Translations under genes and position numbers: made by a program
Shown: positions 25,567 through 33,517 of the stretch, in pieces
Layout: each line of letters begins with the position of its first letter
Position numbering within the stretch: the stretch's first letter is position 1
Source of the DNA: Labrenzia sp. 011
Lineage (GTDB): Bacteria > Pseudomonadota > Alphaproteobacteria > Rhizobiales > Stappiaceae
Length of the DNA: 64,000 nucleotides
Assembly (NCBI RefSeq): GCF_003075075.1
Contig: NZ_QCYM01000004.1
Coordinates: 1-64,000 of the forward strand
Direction: 5' to 3'
Notes under the pieces: model-generated
What the model saw: the letters and a program-made list of their open reading frames with translations, nothing else
Databases searched by the model: none
Told to the model about the DNA's origin: nothing

Positions 25567-26115
25567 ATGACTGGGGAGGCTGGACGAGGTTTGGCCGCGG
25601 CAGGAGGAGAAACCGCCAGACTTGGAGCATTGGAAAACCCGCTGGACTTCCTGGCCGAAGATCATGCGCGCGAACGGGAGGTCTGCGCGCTGATCGACAG
25701 GCTGGCTGCCGGGGCAGCGGTCGATGACGGCGAGCGCCGCATGCTTCTGGCTTTCCTGAACGAACAATTGCCGCATCATCTCGCGGATGAGGACATCGAC
25801 CTCTTCCCCCTGATGCGGCAACGCTGCACGCCCGACGAGGACATTGATCGGGTGATCCGGCAGCTTCTCGCCGGACACGGGGCAACGCGCTCGGATGCGC
25901 CTGCCATAGCCGACCTGATCGAAGCCAAGGAAAGCGGGCAGGCGGCGTTTTCTTGGAAGATGCAGGTGCGGATGACAGAATTTGCGCGTCATGCGCGGCA
26001 GGACATGATCGTCGAAACCGCGATCATCCTGCCTCTGGCGCGTGCCCATCTGACCGGACACGATCTTGCGACACTGAAAACCCGCATGTTGCAGCGGCGC
26101 AACTCAGGGGCGTGA
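25567..26115 (+). CDS. Hemerythrin-like (HHE) domain protein
   Basis: 182 residues. Candidate di-iron ligands occur in order: FLAEDHARE, LPHHLADEDIDLFP, LLAGHGATRS, and FARHARQDMIVETAIILPLA, in line with the H...HxxxE...H...HxxxE pattern of HHE proteins. GGGAGG lies upstream of the ATG, and the gene is 15 bases after ppiC, so it closes the nar operon. Hemerythrin-like proteins bind O2 or NO or serve in Fe-S repair. Here NO detoxification or protection of the Fe-S-rich reductase is plausible but inferred. Confidence 0.85.
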   Translation: MTGEAGRGLAAAGGETARLGALENPLDFLAEDHAREREVCALIDRLAAGAAVDDGERRMLLAFLNEQLPHHLADEDIDLFPLMRQRCTPDEDIDRVIRQLLAGHGATRSDAPAIADLIEAKESGQAAFSWKMQVRMTEFARHARQDMIVETAIILPLARAHLTGHDLATLKTRMLQRRNSGA

Positions 26116-26435
26116 TTGGGGAACTCGGGGCGTTGAGCGGCCTGCTGTCGAGCAATAGGCCTTGGTCCGAGCAGATTTCCGGGGAACTCCTCTACGGTCG
26201 TTCCTGTCGAGAGGCGTATGTAGCCCCTGCTTTATCCAGGAATAATCATCCCGCAACCAGGTACAAAAGCCTTCCATCAGGGCGGCTTATTTTCCCTGAA
26301 ATCACGCGGGCCAAAAGCCACAGAACATTCCGGCAAAACCGGACAATTCCAAAGCCCTTCGCGAATCGCGACGGGCTTTTTGCGACTTGGATCGCTTCGC
26401 GGAAACAGGCACCGGCAGAACCAGGCAAGGCCCCG
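26116..26435. other. Convergent intergenic gap between hemerythrin gene and yeiH-like gene
   Basis: This is 320 bases between genes transcribed toward each other. Apart from the hairpin at 26351-26381 I find no gene, repeat or promoter here. Confidence 0.6.
26351..26381 (+). terminator. Rho-independent terminator of the nar operon
   Basis: AAAGCCC and GGGCTTT form the outer stem and TCGCG/CGCGA an inner stem, followed by a run of T. It probably also stops the convergent yeiH transcript. Confidence 0.8.
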
Positions 26436-27458
26436 CTAGGCGAAGGAACGGGCGATGAGGTAGCTGACGGCGGTTATCACGAAAAGACTTCCGGTGATGC
26501 CTGAAAGCAGTCTGGGTCCCACTTTTAGCACCACACGCATATCTACGCTCAATCCAAGGCCGGTCATCGCGACGACGAAGAGAATATGGGATGCGCCTGA
26601 ACTCGCGTTACTGAGTGTGGCCGGAACAAAACCCAGATTGGCCATCAGGGCTGCAATTAGAAACCCGGGCACGAACCATGGCACGACCTTCATCAAGAAG
26701 ACCTGCGGCGCCGGTCTCCGGGGAGCCGGCTGCGCCCGGTTTCGCAACAGAACCGGGGCGATCAGCACGGCCGGGACCAGCATCAGGACCCGCAGCAGTT
26801 TTACTGTCGTGCCGATCTGGGCGCTGGCCAGGCTGACCGGCGCAGTTGCTGCCACCACTTGCGGCACGGCATAAACCGTCAGTCCGGCAAAGGTTCCGTA
26901 TTGGAAATCGGACAGGCTCAGGTAGGGGGCGAGATAGGGCAGTCCGATGACGAAGAGAACTCCCAGAATTGCACTGAAACTGATGGCCGCTGCGACGTCT
27001 TCATTGCGCGCCTTGATGGCGGGGGCCACGGCGGCGATGGCGGCATTTCCGCATATGGAATTCCCGCAGGCGACCAGAATGGCCATTTCCTCCCCGATCC
27101 CGACCGCGCGGCAAATCGTGAAACAGGCCAGGATCATCCCGAGAACCAGAAGAAAGACGATGCCGACGAGTTCCAGCCCGCTTTCAATGAGGCCGCTGAA
27201 GTCAACGGTAAATCCGAGCAGAATGACGGCAATTTCCAGGATGCCCGAGGAGCTCAACCGGATGCCTTTCTCGACGGAGCTGTTGAGATGGAAGGCCGAC
27301 CGGACGCAAATTCCAAGCAGGATCGCGCAGGTGAAGGGGTCCATGAACCGACTCCCGGCAAGCCACAGCTCAAGACGGTTGAGGCCAAGCGCGGCAGCCG
27401 CGAGCGAAACGCACAGAACAAGGCCTGGAAGGTGCTCTCGGCCCCTGATACGGTTCAT
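26436..27458 (-). CDS. UPF0324/YeiH family putative sulfate exporter
   Basis: 340 residues with about ten membrane helices. The CGNSICGNAAIAAVAPAIKA loop, GTFAGLTVYAVPQVVAA and the final GLGLSVDMR are the UPF0324 hallmarks. Family members are annotated as putative sulfate exporters because of links to sulfonate and taurine breakdown. Direct evidence for substrate is thin. The ATG overlaps the stop of the reductase gene fpr (ATGA). A sulfur-oxyanion exporter in one operon with ferredoxin and ferredoxin reductase, opposite an AprA-like enzyme, hints that this locus releases sulfite or sulfate. Confidence 0.88.
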   Translation of the reverse strand: MNRIRGREHLPGLVLCVSLAAAALGLNRLELWLAGSRFMDPFTCAILLGICVRSAFHLNSSVEKGIRLSSSGILEIAVILLGFTVDFSGLIESGLELVGIVFLLVLGMILACFTICRAVGIGEEMAILVACGNSICGNAAIAAVAPAIKARNEDVAAAISFSAILGVLFVIGLPYLAPYLSLSDFQYGTFAGLTVYAVPQVVAATAPVSLASAQIGTTVKLLRVLMLVPAVLIAPVLLRNRAQPAPRRPAPQVFLMKVVPWFVPGFLIAALMANLGFVPATLSNASSGASHILFVVAMTGLGLSVDMRVVLKVGPRLLSGITGSLFVITAVSYLIARSFA

Positions 27459-28270
27459 TCGGCGAAGGCACGTTCGATGACGAATTCTGCTGGACGGTTG
27501 TTGGCGCCCTCGGTCAGACCGGCCTTTTCAAGAAGGTTCTTGGTATCCTTGAGCATGGCGGCCGATCCGCAGATCATGCCCCGGTCCGTTTCCGGGTCGA
27601 GAGGCGGTACCTTCAGATCCGAATAGAGCTTGCCGCTTTCCATCAGGTCGGTGATGCGGCCCATGCAGGGATAGTCTTCGCGGGTGACGGAGGTGTAGTG
27701 CCGCAATTTGCCCACATCGACCAGTTCGTTCAGCATATCGTCCGCACGGATCGTCTCGACCAGCTGCTGTCCATACTTGAGCTCGGCCACCTCGCGGCAG
27801 GTGTGTGTCAGGATCAGTTCGTCGAACTTCTCGTAGGTCTCCGGATCGCGGATGAGACTGGCGAAGGGGGCAATACCGGTTCCGGTCGAGAACATGTAGA
27901 GCCTTTTTCCGGGGATCAGCGCGTCGTTGACTAGCGTGCCGGTGGGCTTGCGCCGCATCAGGATGGCATCGCCTGCCCCGATATTCTGAAGGAGCGAAGT
28001 CAGGGGCCCATCGGGGACCTTGATGGAGAAAAATTCGAGCTCCTCGTCCCAGGCCGGACTTGCAATAGAATAGGCGCGGTAAAGTGGCTTGCCGTCGATC
28101 ATCAGTCCAATCATCACGAATTCACCCGACCGGAACCGGAATTCGGACGGTCTGGTCATGCGAAAGCGGAACAGGTGGTCCGTGTAATGGGTGACTTCGG
28201 TCACCGTCTGCACAAAGGTTCCGGCGGGTGCGCAGGCGGACAGCTCTTCCGGGCGGGTCATGACATTCAT
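27455..28270 (-). CDS. fpr: Ferredoxin/flavodoxin-NADP+ reductase
   Basis: 271 residues. The FAD-binding signature RAYSIAS lies near residue 65, and the NADP-binding GTGIAPFASLIRDP and GSAAMLKDTKNLL follow, matching bacterial subclass I Fpr with C-terminal Glu. I chose the ATG at 28270, with TTGGAG 8 bases upstream. It is co-transcribed after the ferredoxin gene (47-base gap), so electrons probably move between NADPH, this enzyme and FdxA. From there they could go to or from the AprA-like module encoded on the other strand. Confidence 0.93.
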   Translation of the reverse strand: MNVMTRPEELSACAPAGTFVQTVTEVTHYTDHLFRFRMTRPSEFRFRSGEFVMIGLMIDGKPLYRAYSIASPAWDEELEFFSIKVPDGPLTSLLQNIGAGDAILMRRKPTGTLVNDALIPGKRLYMFSTGTGIAPFASLIRDPETYEKFDELILTHTCREVAELKYGQQLVETIRADDMLNELVDVGKLRHYTSVTREDYPCMGRITDLMESGKLYSDLKVPPLDPETDRGMICGSAAMLKDTKNLLEKAGLTEGANNRPAEFVIERAFAE

Positions 28271-28317
28271 GATCAAGGCTCCAACTAAAGATTTCCTGGG
28301 TCCGATTGACGGAGGCG

Positions 28318-28653
28318 TCAGACCGCTTCCACAACTGTTTCGCTCAAGAGGTCCAGCTTTCCCGGTTTTCCGTTCCATTCGTCGGCATCCGGGAGGGGCT
28401 CTATCCGCTCGGTAATCACCGGCCATTGCGCGGCAAGGCGGGCATTCAGCTCCAGCCACCTGGCCGCTTCCGGCTCCGTATCCGGCAGAATTGCTTCCGC
28501 CGGACATTCTGGCTCGCAGACGCCGCAGTCTATGCATTCGTCCGGATTGATGACGAGCATGTTCTCGCCCTCGTAGAAACAGTCGACTGGGCAGACCTCG
28601 ACGCAGTCCGTGTACTTGCACTTGATGCAGTTGTCGGTGACGACAAATGTCAT
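28318..28653 (-). CDS. fdxA: Seven-iron ferredoxin FdxA
   Basis: 111 residues with one 3Fe-4S and one 4Fe-4S site. The first motif is [21 protein letters not shown], and the second is [16 protein letters not shown]. The C-terminal extension with [13 protein letters not shown] is standard for FdxA. AGGAG lies 6 bases before the ATG. It heads the minus-strand operon fdxA-fpr-yeiH and is divergent from the DUF971 gene across a gap that contains a palindromic operator-like site. Confidence 0.94.
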   Translation of the reverse strand: MTFVVTDNCIKCKYTDCVEVCPVDCFYEGENMLVINPDECIDCGVCEPECPAEAILPDTEPEAARWLELNARLAAQWPVITERIEPLPDADEWNGKPGKLDLLSETVVEAV

Positions 28654-28708
28654 TGCGAGCTCCTCTTGGATTTCCAGTAGCGCCAGTCATGGCGGCGAAT
28701 CCCGAAGC

Positions 28709-28730
28709 TGTCGGTCAACTAGTTGCTATT
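28709..28730. promoter_or_regulatory. Operator-like palindrome 1 (GTCGGTCAACTAGTTGC region)
   Basis: CAACTAGTTG at 28716-28725 is a perfect 10-bp palindrome in the divergent fdxA/DUF971 gap. Sixteen of 17 bases recur in inverted orientation near 29202-29218. It is a candidate site for the GntR-family regulator encoded 3.5 kb downstream. Confidence 0.55.
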
Positions 28731-28780
28731 GCGGATTTTGGCCGTGTGGTCAGCTGGTCCCAGCGAGAGAGGGACCTGCA

Positions 28781-29209
28781 ATGAAGACTGCTGAAATACA
28801 GCGGAATGATCCGCCGAGCCTGGACAACGGTGCTCGACCTGTGCCGCCACCGATCGAAGTCCGGCGGACATCCCAGAAAAAGGCCCTGGTCCTGACATGG
28901 GAGAACGGACAGGTATCGCAACTGTCCGCCCGGGTCCTGCGGGACAACAGCCAGTCTGCAGGCTCAAAGCGTCTGAGACTGCGTGGCCTGGATGTTCCTG
29001 CCTCGGATGACCTGACCATAGAGGCGATCAGACCCGTTGGTGCCTATGCACTCAATCTCGTTTTTTCGGATGGCCATGACCGGGGAATCTACCCCTGGTC
29101 GCTCCTGCGGGATCTCGTCGGCGGTGTGGAAACGCCCCCCACCGGCAAGGCGCCGGCAGTGGGCGCCGGACGCTTGCTGACGGTCGATGACTTTCTGATT
29201 GGCAATTAG
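28781..29209 (+). CDS. DUF971 (GBBH-like N-terminal) domain protein
   Basis: 142 residues. The DUF971 core spans about 30-120: LVLTWENGQVSQLSARVLR, then LTIEAIRPVGAYALNLVFSDGHDRGIYPWSLLRDL, which holds the diagnostic PVG-YA-FxDGHxxGIYxW pattern. The domain also occurs in gamma-butyrobetaine hydroxylases and beside Fe-S scaffold proteins. Free-standing copies have no defined reaction. GAGAGGGA lies about 7 bases before the ATG at 28781. It is the first gene of the plus-strand arm, 67 bases before the AprA-like gene. A role in Fe-S supply or maturation for that enzyme is an inference. Confidence 0.88.
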   Translation: MKTAEIQRNDPPSLDNGARPVPPPIEVRRTSQKKALVLTWENGQVSQLSARVLRDNSQSAGSKRLRLRGLDVPASDDLTIEAIRPVGAYALNLVFSDGHDRGIYPWSLLRDLVGGVETPPTGKAPAVGAGRLLTVDDFLIGN

Positions 29210-29220
29210 TTGACCGACCC
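29200..29220. promoter_or_regulatory. Operator-like palindrome 2 upstream of the AprA-like gene
   Basis: CAATTAGTTG at 29203-29212 followed by ACCGAC is the inverted copy of site 1, with one mismatch in the shared 17 bases. It overlaps the DUF971 stop codon and lies about 60 bases before the flavoprotein ATG. Confidence 0.55.
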
Positions 29221-29276
29221 TGTTCGGCATTTGGACCTAGCCTCGTTCTCAAAGGCAAATATTTCCGGAGACAGAT

Positions 29277-31013
29277 ATGGACGACCTTCGTGAAGGATTG
29301 AATGAAGTCGAATGCGATCTATTGGTGATCGGCGGCGGGACCGCGGGGCCGATGGCCGCCTACAGGGCGCGGAAGAAAAATCCGAATGCCAAGGTCATCC
29401 TGCTGGAAAAGGCCAACGTCAAGCGGTCCGGGGCCATTTCCATGGGTATGGACGGACTGAACAACGCGGTCATTCCCGGCCACTCCACACCGGAGCAATA
29501 TACCAAGGAAATCACCATCGCGAACGACGGTATCTGCGATCAGGCCGCTGTCTACAAGTACGCTCAGCAATGCTACTCGATCATCGAGGAACTGGACGGA
29601 TTCGGCATTCGTTTCCAGAAGGACGAAAACGGCGAGTACGACGTCAAGAAGGTTCACCATATGGGAACCTACGTCCTGCCAATGCCGAACGGCGATACGG
29701 TGAAAAAGGCGCTCTATCGGCAACTTCGCCGTGCCCGGGTGCTGATCTCCAACCGCTTCATGGCAACCCGTCTTCTGATCGGCAAAAGCGGTCGGGCCGC
29801 CGGAACGATCGCCGTCAATACCAGGACGGGCGAGTTTCTCGTCATCAAGGCAAAGGCGGTCATCATGTGCATGGGCGCCGCGGGGCGCCTGGGGCTGCCG
29901 ACGTCCGGTTATCTTTATGGCACATACGAGAACCCGACGAATTCCGGCGAAGGTTATGCGATGGCCTATCATGCGGGTGCGAAGCTGGCGAATCTCGAGT
30001 GCTTCCAGATCAATCCGCTGATCAAGGACTACAACGGCCCCGCCTGTGCCTATGTCGCCGGGCCGTTTGGTGGCTACACGGCCAACAGCAAGAACGAGCG
30101 CTTCATCGAGTGCGACTACTGGTCGGGCCAGATGATGCAGGAATTCTACAATGAACTGCAGTCCGGCAACGGGCCGGTCTTCCTCAAGCTCAATCACCTG
30201 CACAAGGATACGGCCGATCATATCGAGCACATCCTGCACACCGTGGAACGACCCAGCCGTGGCCGATTCCACGAGCAGCGCGGCACCAAATACTCCGAAA
30301 AGATGATCGAGATGCATATCTCCGAAATCGGCTTTTGTTCCGGTCATTCCGCGTCCGGCGTCTTCGTGGACGAGTTCGCACGCACTTCCGTTGCAGGGCT
30401 TTATGCGGCTGGAGACATGGCAAGTGTTCCGCACAACTACATGCTCGGCGCCTTCACCAATGGCGCAATCGCCGGCGAAGACGCGATCGACTTCGCAGAA
30501 GAAGTCGACTTCGATGACTTTGACAGCGAGGCCGTTGCGCTCGAGCGGGAACGGGTTCTCGCCCCGACCAGACGCGAGGACGGCATTCCGCCAAATCAGA
30601 TCGAATACAAGACTCGCCGCCTTGTGAATGACTATCTTCAGCCGCCCAAGGTGACCGCGAAATATGAACTTTGTCAGCAGCGTCTGGCGGAAATCAGGGA
30701 CGACCTGGAAAACCGCATGGTCGTCCGCGATGCTCACGAGCTGATGCGTTCCATGGAAGTCGCCAGCATTCTGGACTGTGCCGACATGGCGGCCTTTGCC
30801 TCGCTTTATCGCAAGGAGAGCCGCTGGGGGCTTTATCACTATCGTTCGGACTTTCCGGACTCCAATGACGAGGAGTGGAACTGCCACGTCATGCTGTCCA
30901 AGCAGAATGGCAGGATGACCTGCGAGAAACAGGCGGTTCAGCCTTACATCATCCCGATCGCGGACGATGAAAAGGATGCCTATTACAAGCAACGCATTAC
31001 GGCGCAGGCCTGA
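29277..31013 (+). CDS. AprA-like FAD-dependent oxidoreductase (adenylylsulfate/fumarate reductase family)
   Basis: 578 residues. The N-terminal FAD Rossmann motif is LLVIGGGTAGPMAAYRA (about 15-31), RSGAISMGMDGLN is the flavin loop, and GLYAAGDMASVPHNYMLGAFTNGAIAGEDA near residue 380 is the second FAD signature. The C-terminal helical part with RKESRWGLYHYRSDFP is typical of the Apr/Sdh flavoproteins. It is shorter than true AprA (about 640), and no sat or dissimilatory sulfite reductase gene is visible, so APS reduction is not assured. CCGGAG lies upstream of the ATG. The next gene is an AprB-like ferredoxin. Best call: the catalytic flavoprotein of an uncharacterised redox complex. Confidence 0.8.
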   Translation: MDDLREGLNEVECDLLVIGGGTAGPMAAYRARKKNPNAKVILLEKANVKRSGAISMGMDGLNNAVIPGHSTPEQYTKEITIANDGICDQAAVYKYAQQCYSIIEELDGFGIRFQKDENGEYDVKKVHHMGTYVLPMPNGDTVKKALYRQLRRARVLISNRFMATRLLIGKSGRAAGTIAVNTRTGEFLVIKAKAVIMCMGAAGRLGLPTSGYLYGTYENPTNSGEGYAMAYHAGAKLANLECFQINPLIKDYNGPACAYVAGPFGGYTANSKNERFIECDYWSGQMMQEFYNELQSGNGPVFLKLNHLHKDTADHIEHILHTVERPSRGRFHEQRGTKYSEKMIEMHISEIGFCSGHSASGVFVDEFARTSVAGLYAAGDMASVPHNYMLGAFTNGAIAGEDAIDFAEEVDFDDFDSEAVALERERVLAPTRREDGIPPNQIEYKTRRLVNDYLQPPKVTAKYELCQQRLAEIRDDLENRMVVRDAHELMRSMEVASILDCADMAAFASLYRKESRWGLYHYRSDFPDSNDEEWNCHVMLSKQNGRMTCEKQAVQPYIIPIADDEKDAYYKQRITAQA

Positions 31014-31043
31014 TCCCGGCGGAAGACAAGAAGGAGAAAGATA

Positions 31044-31277
31044 ATGCCTCTGGCAAACACCCCCACTTCGGTTCCGGTAGAGGTCGATGAAGGCAAGTGC
31101 ATCGCCGACAAGGGCTGCACCGTATGTGTCGATGTCTGCCCGCTCGACGTTCTGCGGATCAGTGACCTGACAGGCAAGGCCTACATGAAATACGACGAGT
31201 GCTGGTATTGCATGCCCTGTGAGGCGGACTGCCCGACCGACGCGGTTACCGTGAACATCCCGTATCTCCTGCGATAG
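31044..31277 (+). CDS. AprB-like two-cluster ferredoxin
   Basis: 77 residues. Eight cysteines bind two 4Fe-4S clusters: CIADKGCTVCVDVCP near the start and CWYCMPCEADCP near residue 55. The second motif resembles the CWEC/CxxC set of the AprB subunit. AprB's C-terminal tail, which wraps AprA, is missing, so docking must differ; the HEAT-repeat protein next door could fill that role. AAGGAGA lies 8 bases before the ATG. It is 30 bases after the flavoprotein gene and adjacent to the HEAT gene. Confidence 0.87.
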   Translation: MPLANTPTSVPVEVDEGKCIADKGCTVCVDVCPLDVLRISDLTGKAYMKYDECWYCMPCEADCPTDAVTVNIPYLLR

Positions 31278-31286
31278 GTGGACCTG

Positions 31287-32240
31287 ATGGTATTCGAACC
31301 TTTTGAGGAAGAAAGCGATTTCGAGGAACTGGCGGAACGTCTGGACGATCCGGATCCGGCCATACGCCGTGTGGCCGTGTTGAATCTTGCAGATACCGCT
31401 GATCCCGAGGCGATCACCCTGATTGCGAGAGCGATCTCGGATTCGAGTCCGGAAGTGCGCCTTCAGGCGGCAATTGCTCTTGGTGAATTCGATGGGCTGG
31501 AAGCGGCAGCGGCCCTGTGCGAAGCCCTGCAGGATGGTGACAGCGGTGTGTCCAGAGCGGCAGCGGACAGCCTGGCGGAGATCAAGGATCCGCACGCGGG
31601 CGAACCCATGCTGGCGTTGACGTCACACCAGGACCCGAAAGTGCGCGAGGGTGCCCTTCTGGGGCTGAAGCAATTGCGTCGCCCTGATGCCCTGGCAAAC
31701 GGCATCAAGGCAATGAATGACCCGGTTCCGGCAGTGCGCATTCAGGCGGTGGGTGTCGTCGGTTACCTGAAGGCCGAGGAGGCATTGCCAGCCCTGATTG
31801 CCGGATGCCGGGACGATGAACCGGAAGTCCGGCGGACGGCGGTTGGGGCTCTTGCCTTTTCGAAATCAGCCCATGCGGTTGAAGCGCTTGTCAATGCAAC
31901 AGCTGATGACAACTGGACCGTCCGGGAAATCGCTGCGGAAGTTCTCGGCAAGCAGGACTCGGGAACACGGGCTTCCGAACTGATGGGCCTGCTGGAGGAT
32001 CCATTCTGGCAGGTTCGGGTGAAGGCAGTGCGAAGTCTCGGGAAACTGCGCGTTTCGGCTGCCGTGGACAAGATCGCGACGCAACTTGACGAAACCGTCA
32101 GCAATCTGCGCAAGGAGGCTGCCGCGGCTCTTGGTGAAATTGCCGATCCGGCTGCATTGCCTTATCTGGAGAAGCTGGTCGATGACCCGGATCCCGATGT
32201 TCGAAAAAATGTACGTTGGGCATTGGGCCAAATAGGATAG
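31287..32240 (+). CDS. HEAT-repeat (PBS lyase-like) scaffold protein
   Basis: 317 residues made of about nine helical repeats of 30-31 residues. Examples: PAIRRVAVLNLAD, PEVRLQAAIALGE, PKVREGALLGLKQL, PEVRRTAVGALAF, PDVRKNVRWALGQIG. There is no signal peptide. Such repeats form curved binding scaffolds and also occur in phycobilin-lyase-like and Fe-S-enzyme partners. I chose the ATG at 31287 with GGTGG 5 bases upstream; a GTG at 31278, right after the ferredoxin stop, is the alternative. Strict linkage to the flavoprotein and ferredoxin suggests a third subunit or a maturation factor. Confidence 0.88.
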   Translation: MVFEPFEEESDFEELAERLDDPDPAIRRVAVLNLADTADPEAITLIARAISDSSPEVRLQAAIALGEFDGLEAAAALCEALQDGDSGVSRAAADSLAEIKDPHAGEPMLALTSHQDPKVREGALLGLKQLRRPDALANGIKAMNDPVPAVRIQAVGVVGYLKAEEALPALIAGCRDDEPEVRRTAVGALAFSKSAHAVEALVNATADDNWTVREIAAEVLGKQDSGTRASELMGLLEDPFWQVRVKAVRSLGKLRVSAAVDKIATQLDETVSNLRKEAAAALGEIADPAALPYLEKLVDDPDPDVRKNVRWALGQIG

Positions 32241-32241
32241 T

Positions 32242-32260
32242 ATTGCTGCAGAGCAGCAAT
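32242..32260. terminator. Hairpin after the HEAT gene, weak terminator or attenuator
   Basis: ATTGCTGC-AGA-GCAGCAAT is a perfect 8-bp stem directly after the stop codon and just upstream of the gntR ribosome site. No T tract follows, so partial attenuation or mRNA end protection is as likely as termination. Confidence 0.5.
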
Positions 32261-32288
32261 TCTGGAGAGGTTGCGGGAGAGGTCCATC

Positions 32289-33092
32289 TTGGCCGGATTG
32301 GTAAAAGGGAACGGAATTCAGGACGAGCCTGAATATGCGGCGCGCATTGAGAATTGCGCGGGTGCAGCGGGCTCTGCCGCCAATGCTCCCAAATACCAGA
32401 AAATCGGCCATGACCTGATGAAAACCATACTGTCGGGCGGCTTTCCGGCCGGCAGTTATCTTCCGAGCGAGAGTTCGTTGATGCGCACCTACGGTGTCAG
32501 TCGTGTCACGATTCGGCTGGCTCTTGACGTGCTGCGGGAAGCCAACCTGGTGGTGGGGCATCAGGGCAAGGGGTATTTCATCCGCAATCTGCAGGCGGTG
32601 CAGGATCTGGGTCGTCTCCAGGGGTTCGGAGAGCTGATGGCGCCTCTCGGGGTTGAAACCCGTTCCGAGGTGCTTTCAGGTGACTTCGTCGCAGCGCCAC
32701 CGGCGATCGCGACAGCGCTTGATCTGAAAAGAAATTCTGAAGTGGTGAAAATCCGGCGGCTCAGAATTGCTGCGGACGAGACCATGTCACTCGACGTCAG
32801 CTATTTCCCGAAAGACCTGGGGGCGGTGCTGCTGGAGCAGGATCTGGCGAATGTCGACGTGTTCACCCTCATCGAGAGCAATCTTGGTATTGAAATCGGT
32901 TTTGCCGACATTTCCATGACCGTGGTGCCGGCGGAGAGCGACGTTCAAAGGCAGCTCAACATGCAGCCCGGAGAGAGCGTGATCCGCATTGAACGCCTGA
33001 CGTTCAGCGCTGCCGGGCGTCCGATCGATTTTGAATATCTGTATGTCCGTCCGGAAAGTTACAAGTTCAAGGTCAGGGTTCCGAGATGGTGA
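32289..33092 (+). CDS. GntR family regulator, HutC/UTRA type
   Basis: 267 residues from a TTG with GGGAGAGG 6 bases upstream. The winged HTH spans about 35-100 with GSYLPSESSLMRTYGVSRVTIRLALDVLREANLV, followed by a UTRA ligand domain (about 115-260; ERLTFSAAGRPIDFEYLYVRP at the end). UTRA regulators usually repress until a small pathway ligand binds. It sits between the redox genes and the ABC importer. The two inverted GTCGGTCAACTARTTGC sites are its likely targets. Ligand unknown. Confidence 0.9.
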   Translation: MAGLVKGNGIQDEPEYAARIENCAGAAGSAANAPKYQKIGHDLMKTILSGGFPAGSYLPSESSLMRTYGVSRVTIRLALDVLREANLVVGHQGKGYFIRNLQAVQDLGRLQGFGELMAPLGVETRSEVLSGDFVAAPPAIATALDLKRNSEVVKIRRLRIAADETMSLDVSYFPKDLGAVLLEQDLANVDVFTLIESNLGIEIGFADISMTVVPAESDVQRQLNMQPGESVIRIERLTFSAAGRPIDFEYLYVRPESYKFKVRVPRW

Positions 33093-33348
33093 GGCTGAAG
33101 AGTCCGTTCTTGTAGCCAGGATGCGGGGCGGACGGGTTCAGAACTTTCTTGGTCGGACAGCTCTCTCCGGAAGTTGATAACATTATTTACTTGTAAGGCT
33201 CGGAGTTTAATGACTCCGGGCCGTTGCTTGTTCTCGGGCAGCTTCAAGAATTTCCCTGATAATAACTTTTCTTGGCGTGACTTGTATTAGGTCTTTCCGA
33301 TATTTTGTGTTTATTGTGGTGGCAGTTGCTTGTTTGCTGAGCGAGTGA

Positions 33349-33371
33349 GCATGCCCGGTTTTGCGGCATGC
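33349..33371. promoter_or_regulatory. Inverted repeat, possible enhancer site for a sigma-54 activator
   Basis: GCATGCC and GGCATGC flank nine bases. The repeat lies about 120 bases upstream of the predicted sigma-54 start, the usual distance for an upstream activator sequence. Confidence 0.45.
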
Positions 33372-33452
33372 ATTTTCTGGAAATATTTTTCTGTCAATCA
33401 ACATAAGTAAAAACAATGACTTATTAGTTTTTTGGATCTGTTTCCCGCGGAA

Positions 33453-33468
33453 TTGGCACGCTGCTTGC
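33453..33468 (+). promoter_or_regulatory. Sigma-54 promoter, TTGGCACGCTGCTTGC
   Basis: This matches the -24/-12 consensus YTGGCACG-N4-TTGC, with GG and GC exactly ten bases apart. A start near 33480 gives a leader of about 38 bases before the binding-protein ATG at 33518. Confidence 0.85.
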
Positions 33469-33517
33469 GCATAAATGTTCGTCCTGAGATAGGCGGCAAA
33501 CATTGAGGGGAATGATC

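Larger units (their letters stand above)
33093..33517. promoter_or_regulatory. AT-richer regulatory gap upstream of the ABC transporter
   Basis: This 425-base gap is clearly richer in A/T than its neighbours. It holds a hairpin CGGAGT-TTAATG-ACTCCG at 33201-33218, an inverted repeat GCATGCC-N9-GGCATGC at 33349-33371, and a sigma-54 promoter at 33453-33468. I see no coding region. Confidence 0.75.

Noticed and set aside
29277-31277. Calling the flavoprotein/ferredoxin pair a genuine APS reductase (aprAB)
   Set aside because: The flavoprotein is about 60 residues short, the ferredoxin lacks the AprB tail, and sat, dsr and qmo genes are absent, so only 'like' is justified.
29319-31595. A 758-codon open frame opposite the AprA-like and ferredoxin genes
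   Set aside because: It runs through three well-supported plus-strand genes and has no start signals.
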